From Warburgia ugandensis (Eukaryota; Streptophyta; Magnoliopsida; Canellales; Canellaceae), in the NCBI GenBank assembly GCA_035236585.1, contig CP141127.1:62849495-62913494 (forward strand): a stretch of DNA of 64,000 nucleotides, written 5' to 3'. Of this stretch, positions 1 through 12,620 are shown in pieces (position 1 is the stretch's first letter; every line of letters starts with the position of its first letter). Both the position numbers and the translations under genes were made by a program. The notes beneath the pieces are model-generated. The model saw only the letters and a list, made by a program, of their open reading frames with translations, was not told the DNA's origin and did not search any database.

Positions 1-1951
1 CTAGGCCAATTACACCAATGCACCCCAATCCAATGGTGGAGTGTAAAAAAGCTCTTACAGAATATCTTTAAGGATAAGAACACTCCAACCAAATCTCACC
101 CACTCATGTTAGGGTAAGGATGATCTAAGGGACATAAATAAAGTAGAGAAAATCTATATACCATAGCTACCATTCCCTTATTAAAAATTCAAGACAAAAG
201 CCAAAGGAAGGAAAGATCTCTATAGCTCATTCTCATCCAATGGTCCACCTTCCTTACAACTTATTGAACATAAAAAAACACACACCCAAAGTTTTCCATG
301 CCTACTGCCCCTTACTTTCCCATTCTCAATTACCTCCTTGACTTTTCTTCTTTCTTTTTATCCTTTACTTTCCACTTATTCTCTTCCCCACTTACCCTTA
401 TCCTCTTTCCTTCCATATCTTATCTCCTTCCACCCTATCTTATCCCCTTCCATTCCATAGCATTCCATGTTCCACATTTCCTCCATATTGAATTCCATGC
501 CCCCTATTCTACATCTCTTTCCTTCATTCCATTCTTCATCTCATCTTCAATTAATCTCAACTATTTAGCCCTTCAACTCTTCCTTAGATCCTAGCCATCC
601 AGTCCTTAGGGCTACCACAAAATAAGAGATGAAGGACAAGGAGAAAGGGATCTCTTGCCTTTCCCTTGAATTGAAACCTATACTTAGAACAAACAGATGG
701 AGAGAGATCACACTTGCCAAGGCTCCCCTAAGACCACATGTCCCATCCATTGGAGAAGAGGAAAGGAAGCTCATCCATCCGTAATTCCTTCTTTTCTTTC
801 TCCCATGCTCTTTCATTGCATTCCTCTATTTTCTTGCACTTTGTATTGCATACCCTACTATCGTCCACCCTTGCATGCACCACCTTTCATCCATCTTCTA
901 TCTTTCACCATTCTACGCCCTCCACCTTTCTCTATTGCATAAGCATGCATAACCATTCCTTGCATGCTTTTCATTCACACATAGCATTCTCTCTACATAG
1001 CCTTGCACGTAATCACTACCTTAGATTGGAACTCCCTTCACCAACCTTCCATCATCCATCATAGGATTACATGCATTAGTGTCCATCTCATCGTTAGATC
1101 ACAAATATATCCTCATTCTCTTGCACTCAATTCCACCTTCCATCACATCTTGCAGTATAGCATGTGTCCTCCATCCCTTGACATGCACACATAAGTCCTT
1201 CATGCACCAACCACCCTCTTTCTTCCATGTAGCATATACATGCACACCTCTTATCCACCTTTCTCTTCTACACATCTTGTTCCTTCATCTTTTCTTTTGT
1301 TCTTCACTTTTGTGATTTGGAAATATAAGGAAGCAGAAGCCTTGTGCCCTTATATATCAACCATGGACTCCTTCCACTCCTAAAAGCATGGTTGAAAATT
1401 ACTTTGGGTTTATGGTATGTTGGCTAAAGGAGATGAGAAAAGTTCGGTTGTAAAGTAGTATACATTAGGTTGCAAATATGTGTACAAGTCCTTATTTAGT
1501 GACACAGCAAGAAGACTGTAAAATGGAATTCAAGCCTAGGGAAAGAAGAAGAAATGTGTAAATAGCCTTGTTGAGTGATACAACAAAGGACTCCTATAGC
1601 GGACACTTTAAGGAAGTTCCTTTATTTGCTTTATTTTCCTTTTTTTCTTCCATTCATTTGTAATCAAAGTTCATTAATGAAATAGTTGTTTTCCTTTTCA
1701 TAGTTAGTTTATTTTCTTTACTATTTTCCTTGCTTTATATCTTAGTTAGTCTACATACTTTGATTTAATTTGCTTTGGTTAATTGATTTATTTAGTATTG
1801 TTTCATTTCCTTGAATGTTGGCTAAGTTAGAGTAGGATAACTTAATTTAAATTAAACTCTTTAGTCATAGAGTTCTTATGAGATTCACTTGTATTTGTTA
1901 GTCTATACTTCAATTGAACTATGCACTCATGGTAATAATTCAAGCACATCA
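1..1951 (+). mobile_element. Athila-like LTR remnant, 3' portion (plus)
   Basis: The block runs off the left edge and ends just before a degenerate primer-binding site, which is why I read it as the 3' part of an LTR. Positions 300-1315 are strongly pyrimidine-rich with many short C/T-rich frames that I do not regard as genes. A TATA-like stretch (cttatatatc) lies near 1350. The 3' end ('caagcacatca') resembles the end of the Athila-like LTR at 34175-34189. The left boundary and target duplication are outside the window. LTR identity is inferred from the PBS and end similarity, so moderate confidence. Confidence 0.5.
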
Positions 1952-1955
1952 AGTT

Positions 1956-1976
1956 TTTGTGCCATTGTCGAAGGAT
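1956..1976 (+). other. Degenerate primer-binding site (tRNA-Asp type)
   Basis: The sequence tttgtgccattgtcgaagga closely resembles the TGGCGCCGTTGCCGGGGA type of PBS used by Athila/Tat-like plant retrotransposons, complementary to the 3' end of tRNA-Asp. It directly follows the LTR remnant, which fixes that LTR as a 5' LTR in plus orientation. Confidence 0.5.
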
Positions 1977-2204
1977 TCACAATGTATTTTGATTAAAATC
2001 TAAGTTTTCTTTTCTTTACTAGTAGTCATAGTCTTATGATTGTATATATAATAGTTGCTTTTATTTTTGTACACTTTCCTTATTCATGAAAGAATTTGAT
2101 ACTTTGAAAAATAAAGACTTGGAGGAAGACCTAGGATAGTTTTTATTTATTTATATTAGAGTGGATTGTCATGAGGACATGTGTTGTGATTTTAAGTTAA
2201 AACT
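1977..2204 (+). mobile_element. Internal remnant downstream of PBS
   Basis: About 230 bp of AT-rich sequence follows the PBS and stops where a minus-orientation LTR starts. No coding similarity is visible. It is probably the untranslated leader of the element whose LTR ends at 1951. Confidence 0.35.
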
Positions 2205-3142
2205 TGCAAGTACATGACTCAAATGTAGTAATTCATGCGAGACGGTCGATCCCACAAGGAATCAAATGGATGTGATATTAGTGGTTCTTACTTAAATTAT
2301 CTAATGTAACCAAATTAAAGAGATCTTTTTCCTAAACTAAAAATGAAAAATTGACACATGAAACATGGAATCATGCTAAACTCAACAACTTGATACAGTT
2401 TTAGAATGATGCAACTATAGTGCATCTTAGGGGTGAAGTGGAAAGTGAAGGAAAAAGTGAGAAAAATACCAAATATTGAAGGCTCTCATTCTATTGGTGT
2501 ACATGCCATCTTATCCTAATAAGATTTTCCTTAATTATCATCAAAACATCTCATGGATAATCCTCTTTAATTTCTTCCAAGCTTATGTGGCTTAAATGGC
2601 TAGCCTTAAAGGCTCCATTGGATTGACTTCATGGCTGGATTTGGAAGATTTCTTGGATTGGCTTTGTGGTGGCTTGGCTTCTTAGCTTGTCACATTGGAT
2701 TAGCTTGATTATGGCTTGGTGGCTTATATACAACCCATACAAAGGTCGTGGAAATGCAATGCTTACTTCATAGGACCCCTTTGGCCACCTTTAGCTCCTT
2801 TGATTTCATTCATTATTGGTCCTAAAGATGTTCTTCATCCTTGATCTCTTGCAATTGATCTTTTGATCTTGATCTTCAATGTTCATCTTGATTGATCTTG
2901 ACTGTCTAATCACCATCTCTCTTCCCATAAAAAGGCAAAAAATCTAATTAAATTCTAAAAATATGATTAATCACATATTAACTCAAATTAAGCTTTGGAC
3001 TTACAAAATATCAAACTTTTGGGTTATTAGGTTAAAAATGCATGTGCTTTGAAATTTGGTCTAAAAACCCTAATTTACCTTTATAAGTAGCAATACGTGG
3101 GTACTATCTAGGTGGTTTTTATGGAAAATTAAACACTTATCA
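2205..3142 (-). mobile_element. Athila-like LTR, minus orientation, internally shortened
   Basis: Read on the minus strand, it begins with TGATAAGTGTTTAATTTTCC, nearly the same as the LTR start at 28909. It continues with the same order of segments, including an 'aaggtggccaaa' stretch, a 'ggattatccatgag' stretch and the final 'gggatcgac' motif near the LTR 3' end. It is about 0.94 kb against about 2.6 kb for the fullest copies, so its pyrimidine-rich middle has been lost. The flanks (aaact and ttcta) do not match, so no target duplication is preserved. Confidence 0.6.
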
Positions 3143-4718
3143 TTCTACTTTTCACTTTCAATCTTCCTTTTTCTCCTTTTCTATTTCTCCATCTTTCTCG
3201 CTCTTTCCTCTCTCTTACCTACCCTCCACGTGAAAAAAAATTGCAAGGGAAGGAGTTCCATGCCACCTTCCTTGAGAAGTTGTGCTTTCCCACTTTCTAA
3301 TTCCTTAGAAGTTTCAAACTCAGCTCACCTTCTAAATCCATCTCTTTCCAACTTTCACTCACCTTCCTATCCTTGAGTCCTAGTTCAAATTACATTCTTT
3401 TCCTTAGGATAAAATTTCATCATGATAAGAAAGTACAAACCATTATCAATGGCAGCCAAAATTTAGAGGAATTTTAGCCTCCTTCTTGCTTGCTAGAATT
3501 TGGATGCACTTCTCCTTGGCTGCCTTTCCAAGTGTCCATGCATCCTCCTTGATTTTGTTCCTTCAATTCTAGGTTGGTACCTTACTTTAATTCCTTGTTT
3601 TCATTGCTTTGTTTTCTTATCTTGTTTTTTTCCTTGAATTCCTTTGAGTTTTGCTTCTAAAATCTTAGTTTTCTCACTTAGTTCTTTAAGATCCAAGGTA
3701 TCTTATCTCTTATAGTGACACCAAGAGAAAAGTAGCCTTGAATCCTCTTTGTTTACCTCTCATTGTTCCTAATGTTCCTTGCTTTTATTTTGAATTTCTT
3801 TACTCCCTTCTTGAACTTGTTCTCATCATCTTTCACTCTCTTACTTTTGATTTTCTCTCTCGGGTTTCATACACATCATAAGTTGGAGTGGATGATGACT
3901 ATATTATTCCTTGTAATAGTGTACATCTTTTTGTTTCTAAGTTCCATGTAATAGACACCCTTTCATTTAACAATTCAAATCCAATAAAACTTATGTTTCA
4001 TGCAAAGTTTCTCATGCTTGAAGTATTTTAAATTTTTTATTTCATGCTAATGTTCCATGCCATGAATCATATGCACCATGTCTCTTTCCATGCTTCAAGT
4101 TCACTTAGCACCATGCGCACCATGCTAATATAGTCTTTACTTCAAATTTCATGCACATATTTCTTAGGTTCATGCATTCTATTTGCTCTATTCCTTAGGA
4201 AAAAATTTAGTTTTTTAGGTTGTTTAGCTAATACTTTGATTAGATTTCATTAGTACAAGCTTTTAGTTCATGCATATTAGCCTCTTTCCAGCCCCATGAA
4301 CCATGTGCACAACTTCATGGGTCATGCACATGCACATGATGATTGAGTTGAATTTCATTGATTAGTTGCTAGCTTTGTAGTGTAGATTCCATTCTTTAAT
4401 TGCTTGGAATATTAGGCTAGTTTAGAAAGTTTTATTTTTAGAAAGTTCTAATTTTAGGAAAATTTTATTTTTAGAAAGTTTCCACTAGAATAAGTTTCCT
4501 AGATTAATTCATTCTAGGTTTGCATTAGTCTCTTTCATTGAATGCATGTTAGTTAGGAAAGTTTCTAATTCCATTGAAGATCTTTCTTTTTAGAAAACCA
4601 ATCTCTCTTTGCTAGGCTAAGTAATATTAATAAAATCCAATCAATATACAAAAATGTGAAAATCATTGCGGGATCGACCTCTTTCATGTGCGAATTACTA
4701 CATTGAGTTATGTGCATG
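3143..4718 (+). mobile_element. Athila-like LTR, 3' half, plus orientation
   Basis: It contains the pyrimidine-rich central part, the 'aagatccaaggt' segment near 3690 (matching 33080 and 40930), repeated 'catgcac' words near 4020-4330, and the LTR 3' end motif 'gggatcgacctc' near 4670. The LTR start is missing; its place is taken by the oppositely oriented LTR ending at 3142. No PBS follows the 3' end, so it may be a 3' LTR or a solo fragment. Confidence 0.5.
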
Positions 4719-4749
4719 CGTGTAATTTTAAAGCTACACCAAATAGACC
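4719..4749. other. Short unassigned junction
   Basis: About 30 bp between the Athila-like LTR end and the start of recognisable gypsy LTR homology. No feature is visible. Confidence 0.3.
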
Positions 4750-5875
4750 CAAAATATAAATTCAAAACAAAGACTAGTCAAATGATCCATGCCATTCGAT
4801 CAGTCACTATTGGAATTTAAGCAAGGCAATCTCGGATTGATGATCCAACAGTGCCATTTTATTCATTGATCCTTTTGTTTAAGAATGAAGAAAGATTTAG
4901 ATTAGAATAATGAGTCACTAGATCTGAACATTTAAGATGAAATCTAACCTACGATCATAGTCATATACTGAAATTTAATGCGTTGGTACTATTTATACGA
5001 AATTAAATAAAATTTGACCATCAAATTGTTGTTAGGTCTATAATTTGAATGGTATTATGATATTTTGTATAACTTAAGGATATTTGACTGTTAGATCATA
5101 AAAATAACATAAAATCCAAGTTATGGATTTAAAATAGTAATGGAAGTTAGAATTGATGTTGAAAACATCAAAACTTTACGCTGCATAAAGTGAAGTGCAT
5201 GTGGTCGATCATGAAATGAGGATGATCAAATATCTAGAAACAAGATAAAAATCACCACGAGAGGTTGGTAATCTAATAATACCATGTTTCAAATGAACTT
5301 CAAAATGAAAAAATTGTTTGTGAACTATTTTTGAATAGAAATGGTTTGATTATACTAATGATTTAGTACATATGAATGTTATTTGAGTGTATATGATTTT
5401 CATATAGATCCATGACTTACCATACATTTCTTATATGTCAAAAACATGACATTCTTATATGTGAAAAGCCTGATATTCTTATAAATGATGCATGCAAATT
5501 GATATACAGTTTAAATTCATGATGCATATTCTGATTTTGAAAGAATGATGAATCATTTTTGTTTTAAGGTATTCAAATGTTTACCTTACTTGTAAGACAT
5601 GAGAACATGTGATTTGTATATACATGATTTCAATGCTTTGAAATGAGTAATTGAAGCACATAATTTTTCATAAGACATGCATCTTATATAGCATGATTAA
5701 GTATAAGTATGATTTCAAATTGGCCATTGAGCCCTTATTTGATATGCATACTATTGGATGTGATTTGGTGAGGCTAATAAGCTTGGTAAGCCTTGTACAA
5801 GGGGTTGTATTAGTGGCCTCTTAGTCTCTAACCACAAAAAGTGGTAAATGACATCCACCACCCATAGACCTACCA
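4750..5875 (+). mobile_element. Truncated 5' LTR of decayed gypsy element
   Basis: This segment is a diverged direct repeat of 9296-10400. Shared landmarks in order are 'agaatgaagaaagattt', 'gttagaattgatgttg', 'gatgatcaaa', 'cttatatgtcaaaaacatg', 'aataagcttggt' and 'aaaagtggtaaatga'. It lacks both the start and the end of the LTR seen at 8047-11598. It runs straight into pol-like sequence at about 5880, so the LTR 3' end, PBS, gag, protease and most of reverse transcriptase were deleted. Confidence 0.65.
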
Positions 5876-6960
5876 AAATTTGAAGATGTGAAAGAATGGA
5901 ATACACCAAAGACGATTATAGAAATATTAAGTGTCCTTAGCCTTACAAGATGTTACTTTAGATCCATTGACGGATTCCCATGTATTATTTACCTTTGATT
6001 AAATTAATGAGGAAAGACATCAAATTTGTCTAGAGCGAGGCATGCGAAGAATGTTTTCATGAATTAAAGAAAAAGTTGGCCACTTAATCAATATCTACTC
6101 TACCATTAGGTAGTGGAGATTTTGTATTCTATATCAATTTCTCAAGAAAAAGAATGAGAATGTATGCAAGTATACTTTCTAAGAAGAGGAAGCTACTATA
6201 GGAAATGAAAGAGTGCAACTATAAATACATCATAGAAAACCATTCATGCAAAGTTGTGAAAACTATTATCATTGATGGAAGAATTTAATTGTTGATGCTT
6301 ATTTGACATCATGTCATGAACTTAGACAATTCTTTGAAAAAGTGGAGTGTAGCATAAAATGATATGAATTGTAGTGGGATGGTTGTAATTATGAGCTTGA
6401 TGGTCCTTGGAACTTATGCCTGCACAAAAATGGTTGATTATATATTGAAAATTATGATGACATGTAGGGATATTATTGAGTTAGAGAAATGAATGAGAAA
6501 TTATCCTACATTGTGAATTGAGAATGGAATGCAAGAAATAAGGAGAATTATATTTAATTAACATTGAATAGTAAGGTGATTGAGTATGCTCAATAATAAT
6601 TGAGGAATCATTACATAATTATACTACTCATGATTGAGAAATGATAGTTGTGATGTTGGCCTTAAGGACCTAGAGACATTACTTATATGGAAAAAATTAG
6701 GAAAGAATGTTAATTATTAATAGGCTAAAACAAAGTATTAGAGTGTGCAATGGAAATGACAAAGAAACTAAAAATTTAAGTTTGAAGTATTCACTAACCG
6801 TAAAAGTCTCATGTATATTTTCTCACAAATAGAAGTTGAACATGAGATCAATGAGATGGATGGAATTCTTGAAAATGTAGGACCCTTCTATTTAGTAACA
6901 TCCAAGAATGGCCATTGCAATGGATGATGCATTAAATCGAAAGACACAGAGATCATTCAA
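5876..6960 (+). pseudogene. Gypsy pol relic: end of RT and RNase H
   Basis: In shifting frames this stretch reads like chromovirus pol. Near 5900-5980 it resembles the region before the '[13 protein letters not shown]' motif. Near 6040-6200 it resembles the start of RNase H ('LPLGSGDFVFYINFS' against a family DFVIYSDAS pattern). Near 6780-6850 it gives 'FEVFTNRKSLMYIFSQ', where the family has [16 protein letters not shown]. Many stops and frameshifts interrupt it and no open frame survives. It is the same gene order as the better-preserved element at 43257-53010. Confidence 0.7.
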
Positions 6961-8032
6961 TAATAAGCTTTTTAGAAAGAGAATTTTTTTAAAGGATGTT
7001 GTGGAATACATACAAGGATGAGTAGGTTTTTGCTAAAAATATAATGGTAAGATCTACCATTATAGAGTGGGTTTTCCTCATGCAAAAGGGCAATCAAATA
7101 CCCTAGAATTGGTTGGGAAATTAGGATTTGATCAAGAGATACGTGATAGCATTTGACTGCAAGGAAAATTGATAGTGCCAGCAAATGCCAAACAAGGCTA
7201 GAATCCACATAGAAGCACACCAATCTTAGTATAGCATGCATGAAGGTGGGGCAAAGATGTATTAAGCTCTAAAGAGACAATGTGGTGGAATGTTATGAAG
7301 AAAGAGGTGGGAGAAGTTATCGAATGTTATTTGACTTGTCAACAAGCAAAGGATGAACATTAGATACCAATAGGATTTTATAGCGGCTTGAATTTCCTTA
7401 GTGGAAGTTAGATCATATTACTATGAAATTCATAGTAGGATTACCCAAGACGTTCAAGAGACATGATATGATATGGGTGATCATGGATACTTTGACTAAA
7501 TTGGCAAATTTTCTCCCATTCAATATAATCAAATTGCAGAAAGCTTAACTTTTGTATACCTAAAATAGATCACAATTCTGCATAGAATACCTTTGACCAG
7601 CACCTTAGATCATGATCTTTGATTTATTTAACAATTCTGGAGATCTGTAAGGAAGTCACTTGGACCATCACTAAGATTAGGAAAAAAAAGGAAAGTAAAT
7701 TCTTGATACATTGGTCCATTTGAAGTTCTTGAAAGGATCATGATAGCTGCATATAGACTAACCCTACCACCACAATTAATAGAAGTCTATAATGTATTTC
7801 ATGTTGCCAAAGTATTTACAAGATCCTAATCACATACTTAAAGAAGTGTGAGTCAATACAAACCCAGACTCGACAGTTGGGACGAGACCTATTTAGACTT
7901 TGGGATAAGAAGATAAAGAAACTAAGGAATAAGGAAATTCAGGAGAAGTTAGGCAAGTGGTAGAGTCTGAAATTTAGGAAAATTATTTGGAGTTATATTA
8001 AGGAGTTAAGGATTTCAAGGAGGAAACTCTAT
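6961..8032 (+). pseudogene. Gypsy pol relic: integrase and C-terminal region
   Basis: The relic continues with the integrase zinc-binding region (around 7150-7370, 'CYLTCQQAKDEH'), the catalytic core (around 7390-7540, 'FIVGLPKTFKRHDMIWVI', matching the family FIVGLPR...HDMIWVIVDRLTK pattern) and the C-terminal part (around 7700-7830, 'YIGPFEVLERI' and 'LPPQLIEVYNVFHV'). Stops and frameshifts are frequent, so it is not functional. It corresponds to the integrase-chromodomain region of Tekay-type chromoviruses. Confidence 0.7.
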
Positions 8033-8043
8033 GAAGGGGGTAA
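8033..8043 (+). other. Polypurine tract
   Basis: The run gaagggggtaa lies just before the LTR start at 8047 and just after the end of the pol relic, which is the expected place for the plus-strand primer of a gypsy element. The element at 43257-53010 has a similar tract (AAGGGGGTAAGAA). Confidence 0.6.
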
Positions 8044-8046
8044 TAC

Positions 8047-11000
8047 TATAATACCTCAGATTTTAAATTCCATTTTTATATAATTTTAAAATATTTATAA
8101 AATGGAATGAAAATTTTGGGAATTTTTAGTCATTTAAGAGTTAAAAAAATTAAGAAAAATTATGAAAACCAATTTGAGTGTTGGAACCTTAGTTTTTGGA
8201 TTCTACTTAGAAAAAGTAGTTGCAAATTTTACAAATAAAGGGTAATTTGATAATTTCACTAGGCAAGCTCCACACTTAATTTGAAAACCCAAGGGAGCTA
8301 GACACTCATTATCATGTCTTTAACTAGAGAATGATAGTGTTTAATTGAATAGGAAACATGATCATTTGATTAAAACATATTTATTATGGTTGAAATTTAA
8401 ATAATAAAAATAAATTATAAGAAAATCATTAGTTATTAAAAGGAGTAGCCAAATTGATATTGACACCCCCTTCTTTTAAGTTCATCAACTGAAACATTCG
8501 ATTGTCAACCCATGCAAGAAAGAGAAAGAAGAAGAAAAGGAGAAGGAAAAAAAGAAGAGAAAAGGAGTGAGGGAGAGAGACTACCAAAAAATCAATGTGG
8601 AAGCTAGCTAGCGCACAACGGGAACTAAGGTTTTTGAGTTTGCTCAATTTGGAGCTTGCCAAGGACAATGATGCTTGGATCATTGATTTGATCCAATAAT
8701 CATCAATGGCACATCTAGATGAACACAAGCCCTCAACTATTTCAAAGATTGGAGGCTTTTCCATGGGGTTTTGGGAAAATCTAAGAAGCAAGACCACTAT
8801 GGACCGTCCAACATTGAAAATTCCCTTAAATCATCTTCTATAACAACAATTGGAGACTGTAAATACACCATAGAGGTAATTTATGCTAGATTCTTACTGG
8901 TATTTTGTAGAATTTGATAAAAAATTTAGGATGTGTGCTTAGATCGAGGGTTCGCTGTGAAATCCTATGATCTTGAGTTAAAATTTTAGTTAAAATATTG
9001 AATTTGGCAACATGAATGGCTGTCCATTAGTAGATGATTCAATGCATACTTGTGGACCATTGATCTATCAATTCGACTGTTCTTTCTCAAAACTAATATA
9101 GGATTTGCTCTAGATCTTTGATCCATACATTAAAACATAGATATCAACCCTAAAATATTTAGAAATTTACTTAGATTATCTAATCTTAAAAAGAAATTAA
9201 TCAAATGATCTTGGTTGTCTGATTAGTTACAACTTCATGATGCTGATTGATGATGAGACACCACTAGTGAGTTCCTTGATCCTAATTAGAATAGAATATA
9301 AATGAAATATAAATTAAGAACAAAGACCAATCAAACAATCTCAGTTGGTAGATCAGTCACTATAGAAATTTGGGCAAGGCATGTTAGATCAATTATTAGA
9401 TATTTCCATTACATTCATTGACCCTTAAAATTATTTAAGAATGAAGAAAGATTTTAGATCAAAATGCTGATCCAGTAGATCCAAACATCTAAGTTGAAAT
9501 CTGACTTAGTAATTAGATATACAATTTCAATAATCTAAAATGAAATGAAATTTGATTATCACATTGTGGTTAGATATGCAATTTGAATGATATTATGATT
9601 ATTTTGTATAACCTAAGGAGATCTGATAGTTATATAATAAAGAAAACTTAAAATCTAAGTTGTGGATTTAAAATAGCAATGGAAGTTAGAATTGATGTTG
9701 GAAACATAAATTTTTTTTTTTCCATTGTATAGTTTCAAGTGCATGTGGTTGATCATGAATGAGGATGATCAAAGCTCTAGAAACAAGATAAAAATTATCT
9801 CAAGAGGTTGGTAATCTGATACTACCAAGTGTCAAATGAACTTCAAAATGAGAAATAGTTTGTGAACTATTTTCAAGTAGAAATGGTTTGATTATACTAA
9901 TGAATTAATGCATATGAATGTTATTTGGGTATATATGATTTTCATATTGATCCATGATTTACCATACATTTCTTATATGTCAAAAACATGACATTGTTAT
10001 ATGTGAAAAACCTAATATTCTTATAAATGATTCATGCAAATTGATATATGGTTTTAAATTCATGATGCATATTATAATTTTGAGAGAATGATGAATCATT
10101 CTTTTTTAAGGTGTTCAAATGTTTACCTTACTTGTAAAACATGAGAAAAATATGACTTCTACATACATTATTTCAATTCTTTGAAATGAGTAATTGAAAT
10201 GCATGACTTTTCATAATGTATGCATCTCATATAACATTATTTGAGAGTATAAGTATGATTTCAATTGTCTATTGAGCCACTATTTGATATGCATATTGTT
10301 GAATGTGATTTAATGAGGTTAATAAGCTTGGTGAGTCCTATGCAGGGGGTTGTACATGGTGGCCTCCAGATATCTAGCCTCCAAAAGTGGTAAATGATAT
10401 CCACTGCCCAAAAAGGCATCTATCTAGACTGGTAGGTAAGAGTACTAAGGTGTTCACACCACCTTTTGTTGATTTGGCTTTAGTTCCTGTGAGGATGCAG
10501 TCAAAATTCATTTAGGATATCAACCAACATATGACATAGTGTTGTAATTGTGAGCATAGGAGCATCATGATGATTTGTTTTTTATCTCAGGGATACAAGC
10601 ATGAATGAGTCATAGTTCCTTTAAGTTGTTTTGCACATTTTAGTACTATGATAATGATTGAGTGATAGTATTGGAGCCATGATGGCATGACGATTCCTAT
10701 ATATTTGTGAGGTATGAGTACTCACTACCATGTGGCTAATATGAGCTGAGGTGTAGATATACATGTTGATTTTGTCAGTTTGAGTGCCCACGTCGTGGTT
10801 TAACTGATTACTACTTTAAATTTTAAGTAATCAAATGTTAATTGATTTGTCAAATATGATACATACTTTATGGATGATATACATACAAATATGTACATGC
10901 ATATGTGTGCTTATGATGCACTCCTTGTGATAGTAGCTTATGGCCATGTAATTTCATCATTAGAAAAACCTTTCTTCAAACCATTGTATGCCGTGATTTT

Positions 11001-11598
11001 AGCTTTGTAGTATTGGATTATGCCGTAAGTATGTTATATACTCACTCAACCATTTTTACCACATATCAGCTTAGAAAGAATCAGAAAGGAGATTAATGTT
11101 CTAAGAAGACCATTTGTTGATTAAAGAGGATAAGATGTGATGTAATCACGAGTTTCATTAAGGAACTCAAATTATGTTGACTATCATGTAGTTGTATTAA
11201 ACTTATATGGGGATTTCAATTGTAATTGGGCTGTGTTTTTTTTTTATATATATCTTGGGAAAGTATAAATGTATTTGAAAAAGTTGACAAACTCTCCAAT
11301 CATATTTTAAAAATCTAAAATGGGTATTTGTTAGGTACTTCGTAACATATGCGTTAAAGGTATTATGTCAGAAAAATAAAGGAAACTTTTTCAAAATTTT
11401 GGTAGAAATGCAGCATTCACTTTGCAACAAATCCTTATTTAATGAAACAAAAATGACACTCGAGACTTCACAAATAAATTTAAGAGAAAAAGATTCTTTC
11501 ATTATTATTGTTTTTCTAAAATGGTTTTCAACAGAAATCAATCATGCTACATAAAAGTCTTTTATATTTAAATGCATTTAAAAGCCCAGGTCATCACA
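8047..11598 (+). mobile_element. 3' LTR of decayed gypsy element
   Basis: It starts with TATAATACCTCAG (a decayed TGTAATACC) after the PPT and ends with 'caggtcatcaca', matching the CCCGGGTCGTCACA end of the Tekay-like LTRs here. Length is about 3.55 kb. A purine-rich block (8510-8580) and its antisense open frame are ordinary LTR sequence. The internal part 9296-10400 is repeated at 4750-5875. Copia gag-like sequence starts immediately after 11598, so the original flank and target duplication are gone. Confidence 0.65.
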
Positions 11599-12620
11599 AA
11601 AAATTTCACATGGAAAGACCTTTTGAACAAAATTCTTAGATCTTTTCTTATGTCTTAGGATGCTGTGGTCACAACTTAAGAAGCCAAAGACTTCTAGAAA
11701 TTGGAACTTGATGAACTCATGGGATCTTTAATGACCAACAAGATTTCACACAACTTTAAAGAGGAAGAAGGATCATAAGGAAATTTCTTTCAATACTACC
11801 CTTGTTGGAAGTAGTGAAAGTGAAAGTGAATGATGAAGTAACTATTACTAGAAAGTAATGGAAAATGCTGAGAAAAATAGGAAGGATTGTTAGATGAAAG
11901 AGATTTGTAAAAAAGTTTGAGCATTTAGGAAAAAATTCTTCAAAGAAAGATTTACTTGTTTGTTATGAATTTAACAAACTCAATCATATCAAATTGGATT
12001 TCCCAATTCTAAACAAAAGGAAGCTGGAGAAGAAAGTCATGATTGCAACTTGGAGTGATGAAGTTGAAAGATCATTACGTAGTAGTGAAAGTGAAGAAAA
12101 ATCAGACCTTTGCATCATGGCAATTGAGGAAGAATGAAGAGAAAATGAGGTATGTGATGATTTACTTTGTGATGAATTAAAATAAACTTATTTATGAATT
12201 GGATACTAAATTTGAAAAGCTTGATTCAAAGTATAAATCATCAAAAAAGCACGCTTCACCTCTTTTTATTGAACTTGAAAATTTTGAATAAATATATTCA
12301 AAAAGACTCTTGTGAATATTGAATTCAATGAACTTGTAAATAATTTTGATTCTTTGGAACTTGAGCATAGTACATTGACATGATTTGAAGAGAAAAAGTT
12401 TCAAAATGAGAATTTGAAAAAATAAAAAGCTAAACTTGAAAATGATTTCCTTGCTTTGAAAAAGAGAAATTTGGAGTTAGAAATTGTTGTACAGAGAATG
12501 CATGAAAAGGAACTCCATTTTTCTAAATATGGATTTACAAGAAGATCAAATTATCATTTAAATGCATATGCTAGTCCTAAAATAAGAAAAATCTTGGTAG
12601 TTATGGGGTTTACTATTTGC
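11599..12620 (+). pseudogene. SIRE-like Ty1/copia gag relic
   Basis: In broken frames it gives 'EAKDF' and 'LELDELMGSLMTNKI' near 11680-11750, matching the copia gag EAKDL..L.EELLGSLMTHE pattern. Near 11950-12010 a decayed zinc knuckle reads 'CYEFNKLNHIKLDFP' (family CYECKKPGHFKSDCP), so cysteines and spacing are partly lost. It is followed by an acidic 'SDEVERSLRSSESEE' stretch typical after the SIRE-lineage knuckle. The last part is Lys/Glu/Leu-rich and looks like the coiled-coil region. Many stops are present. Confidence 0.65.

Noticed and set aside
298..1315. Series of Ser/Phe/His/Leu-rich short frames
   Set aside because: Strongly pyrimidine-rich LTR sequence gives long frames in several phases. 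No codon bias or domain.
8429..8797. 122-codon minus-strand frame
   Set aside because: It comes from the purine-rich block inside the gypsy 3' LTR, with a poly-Leu/Phe core typical of such sequence.
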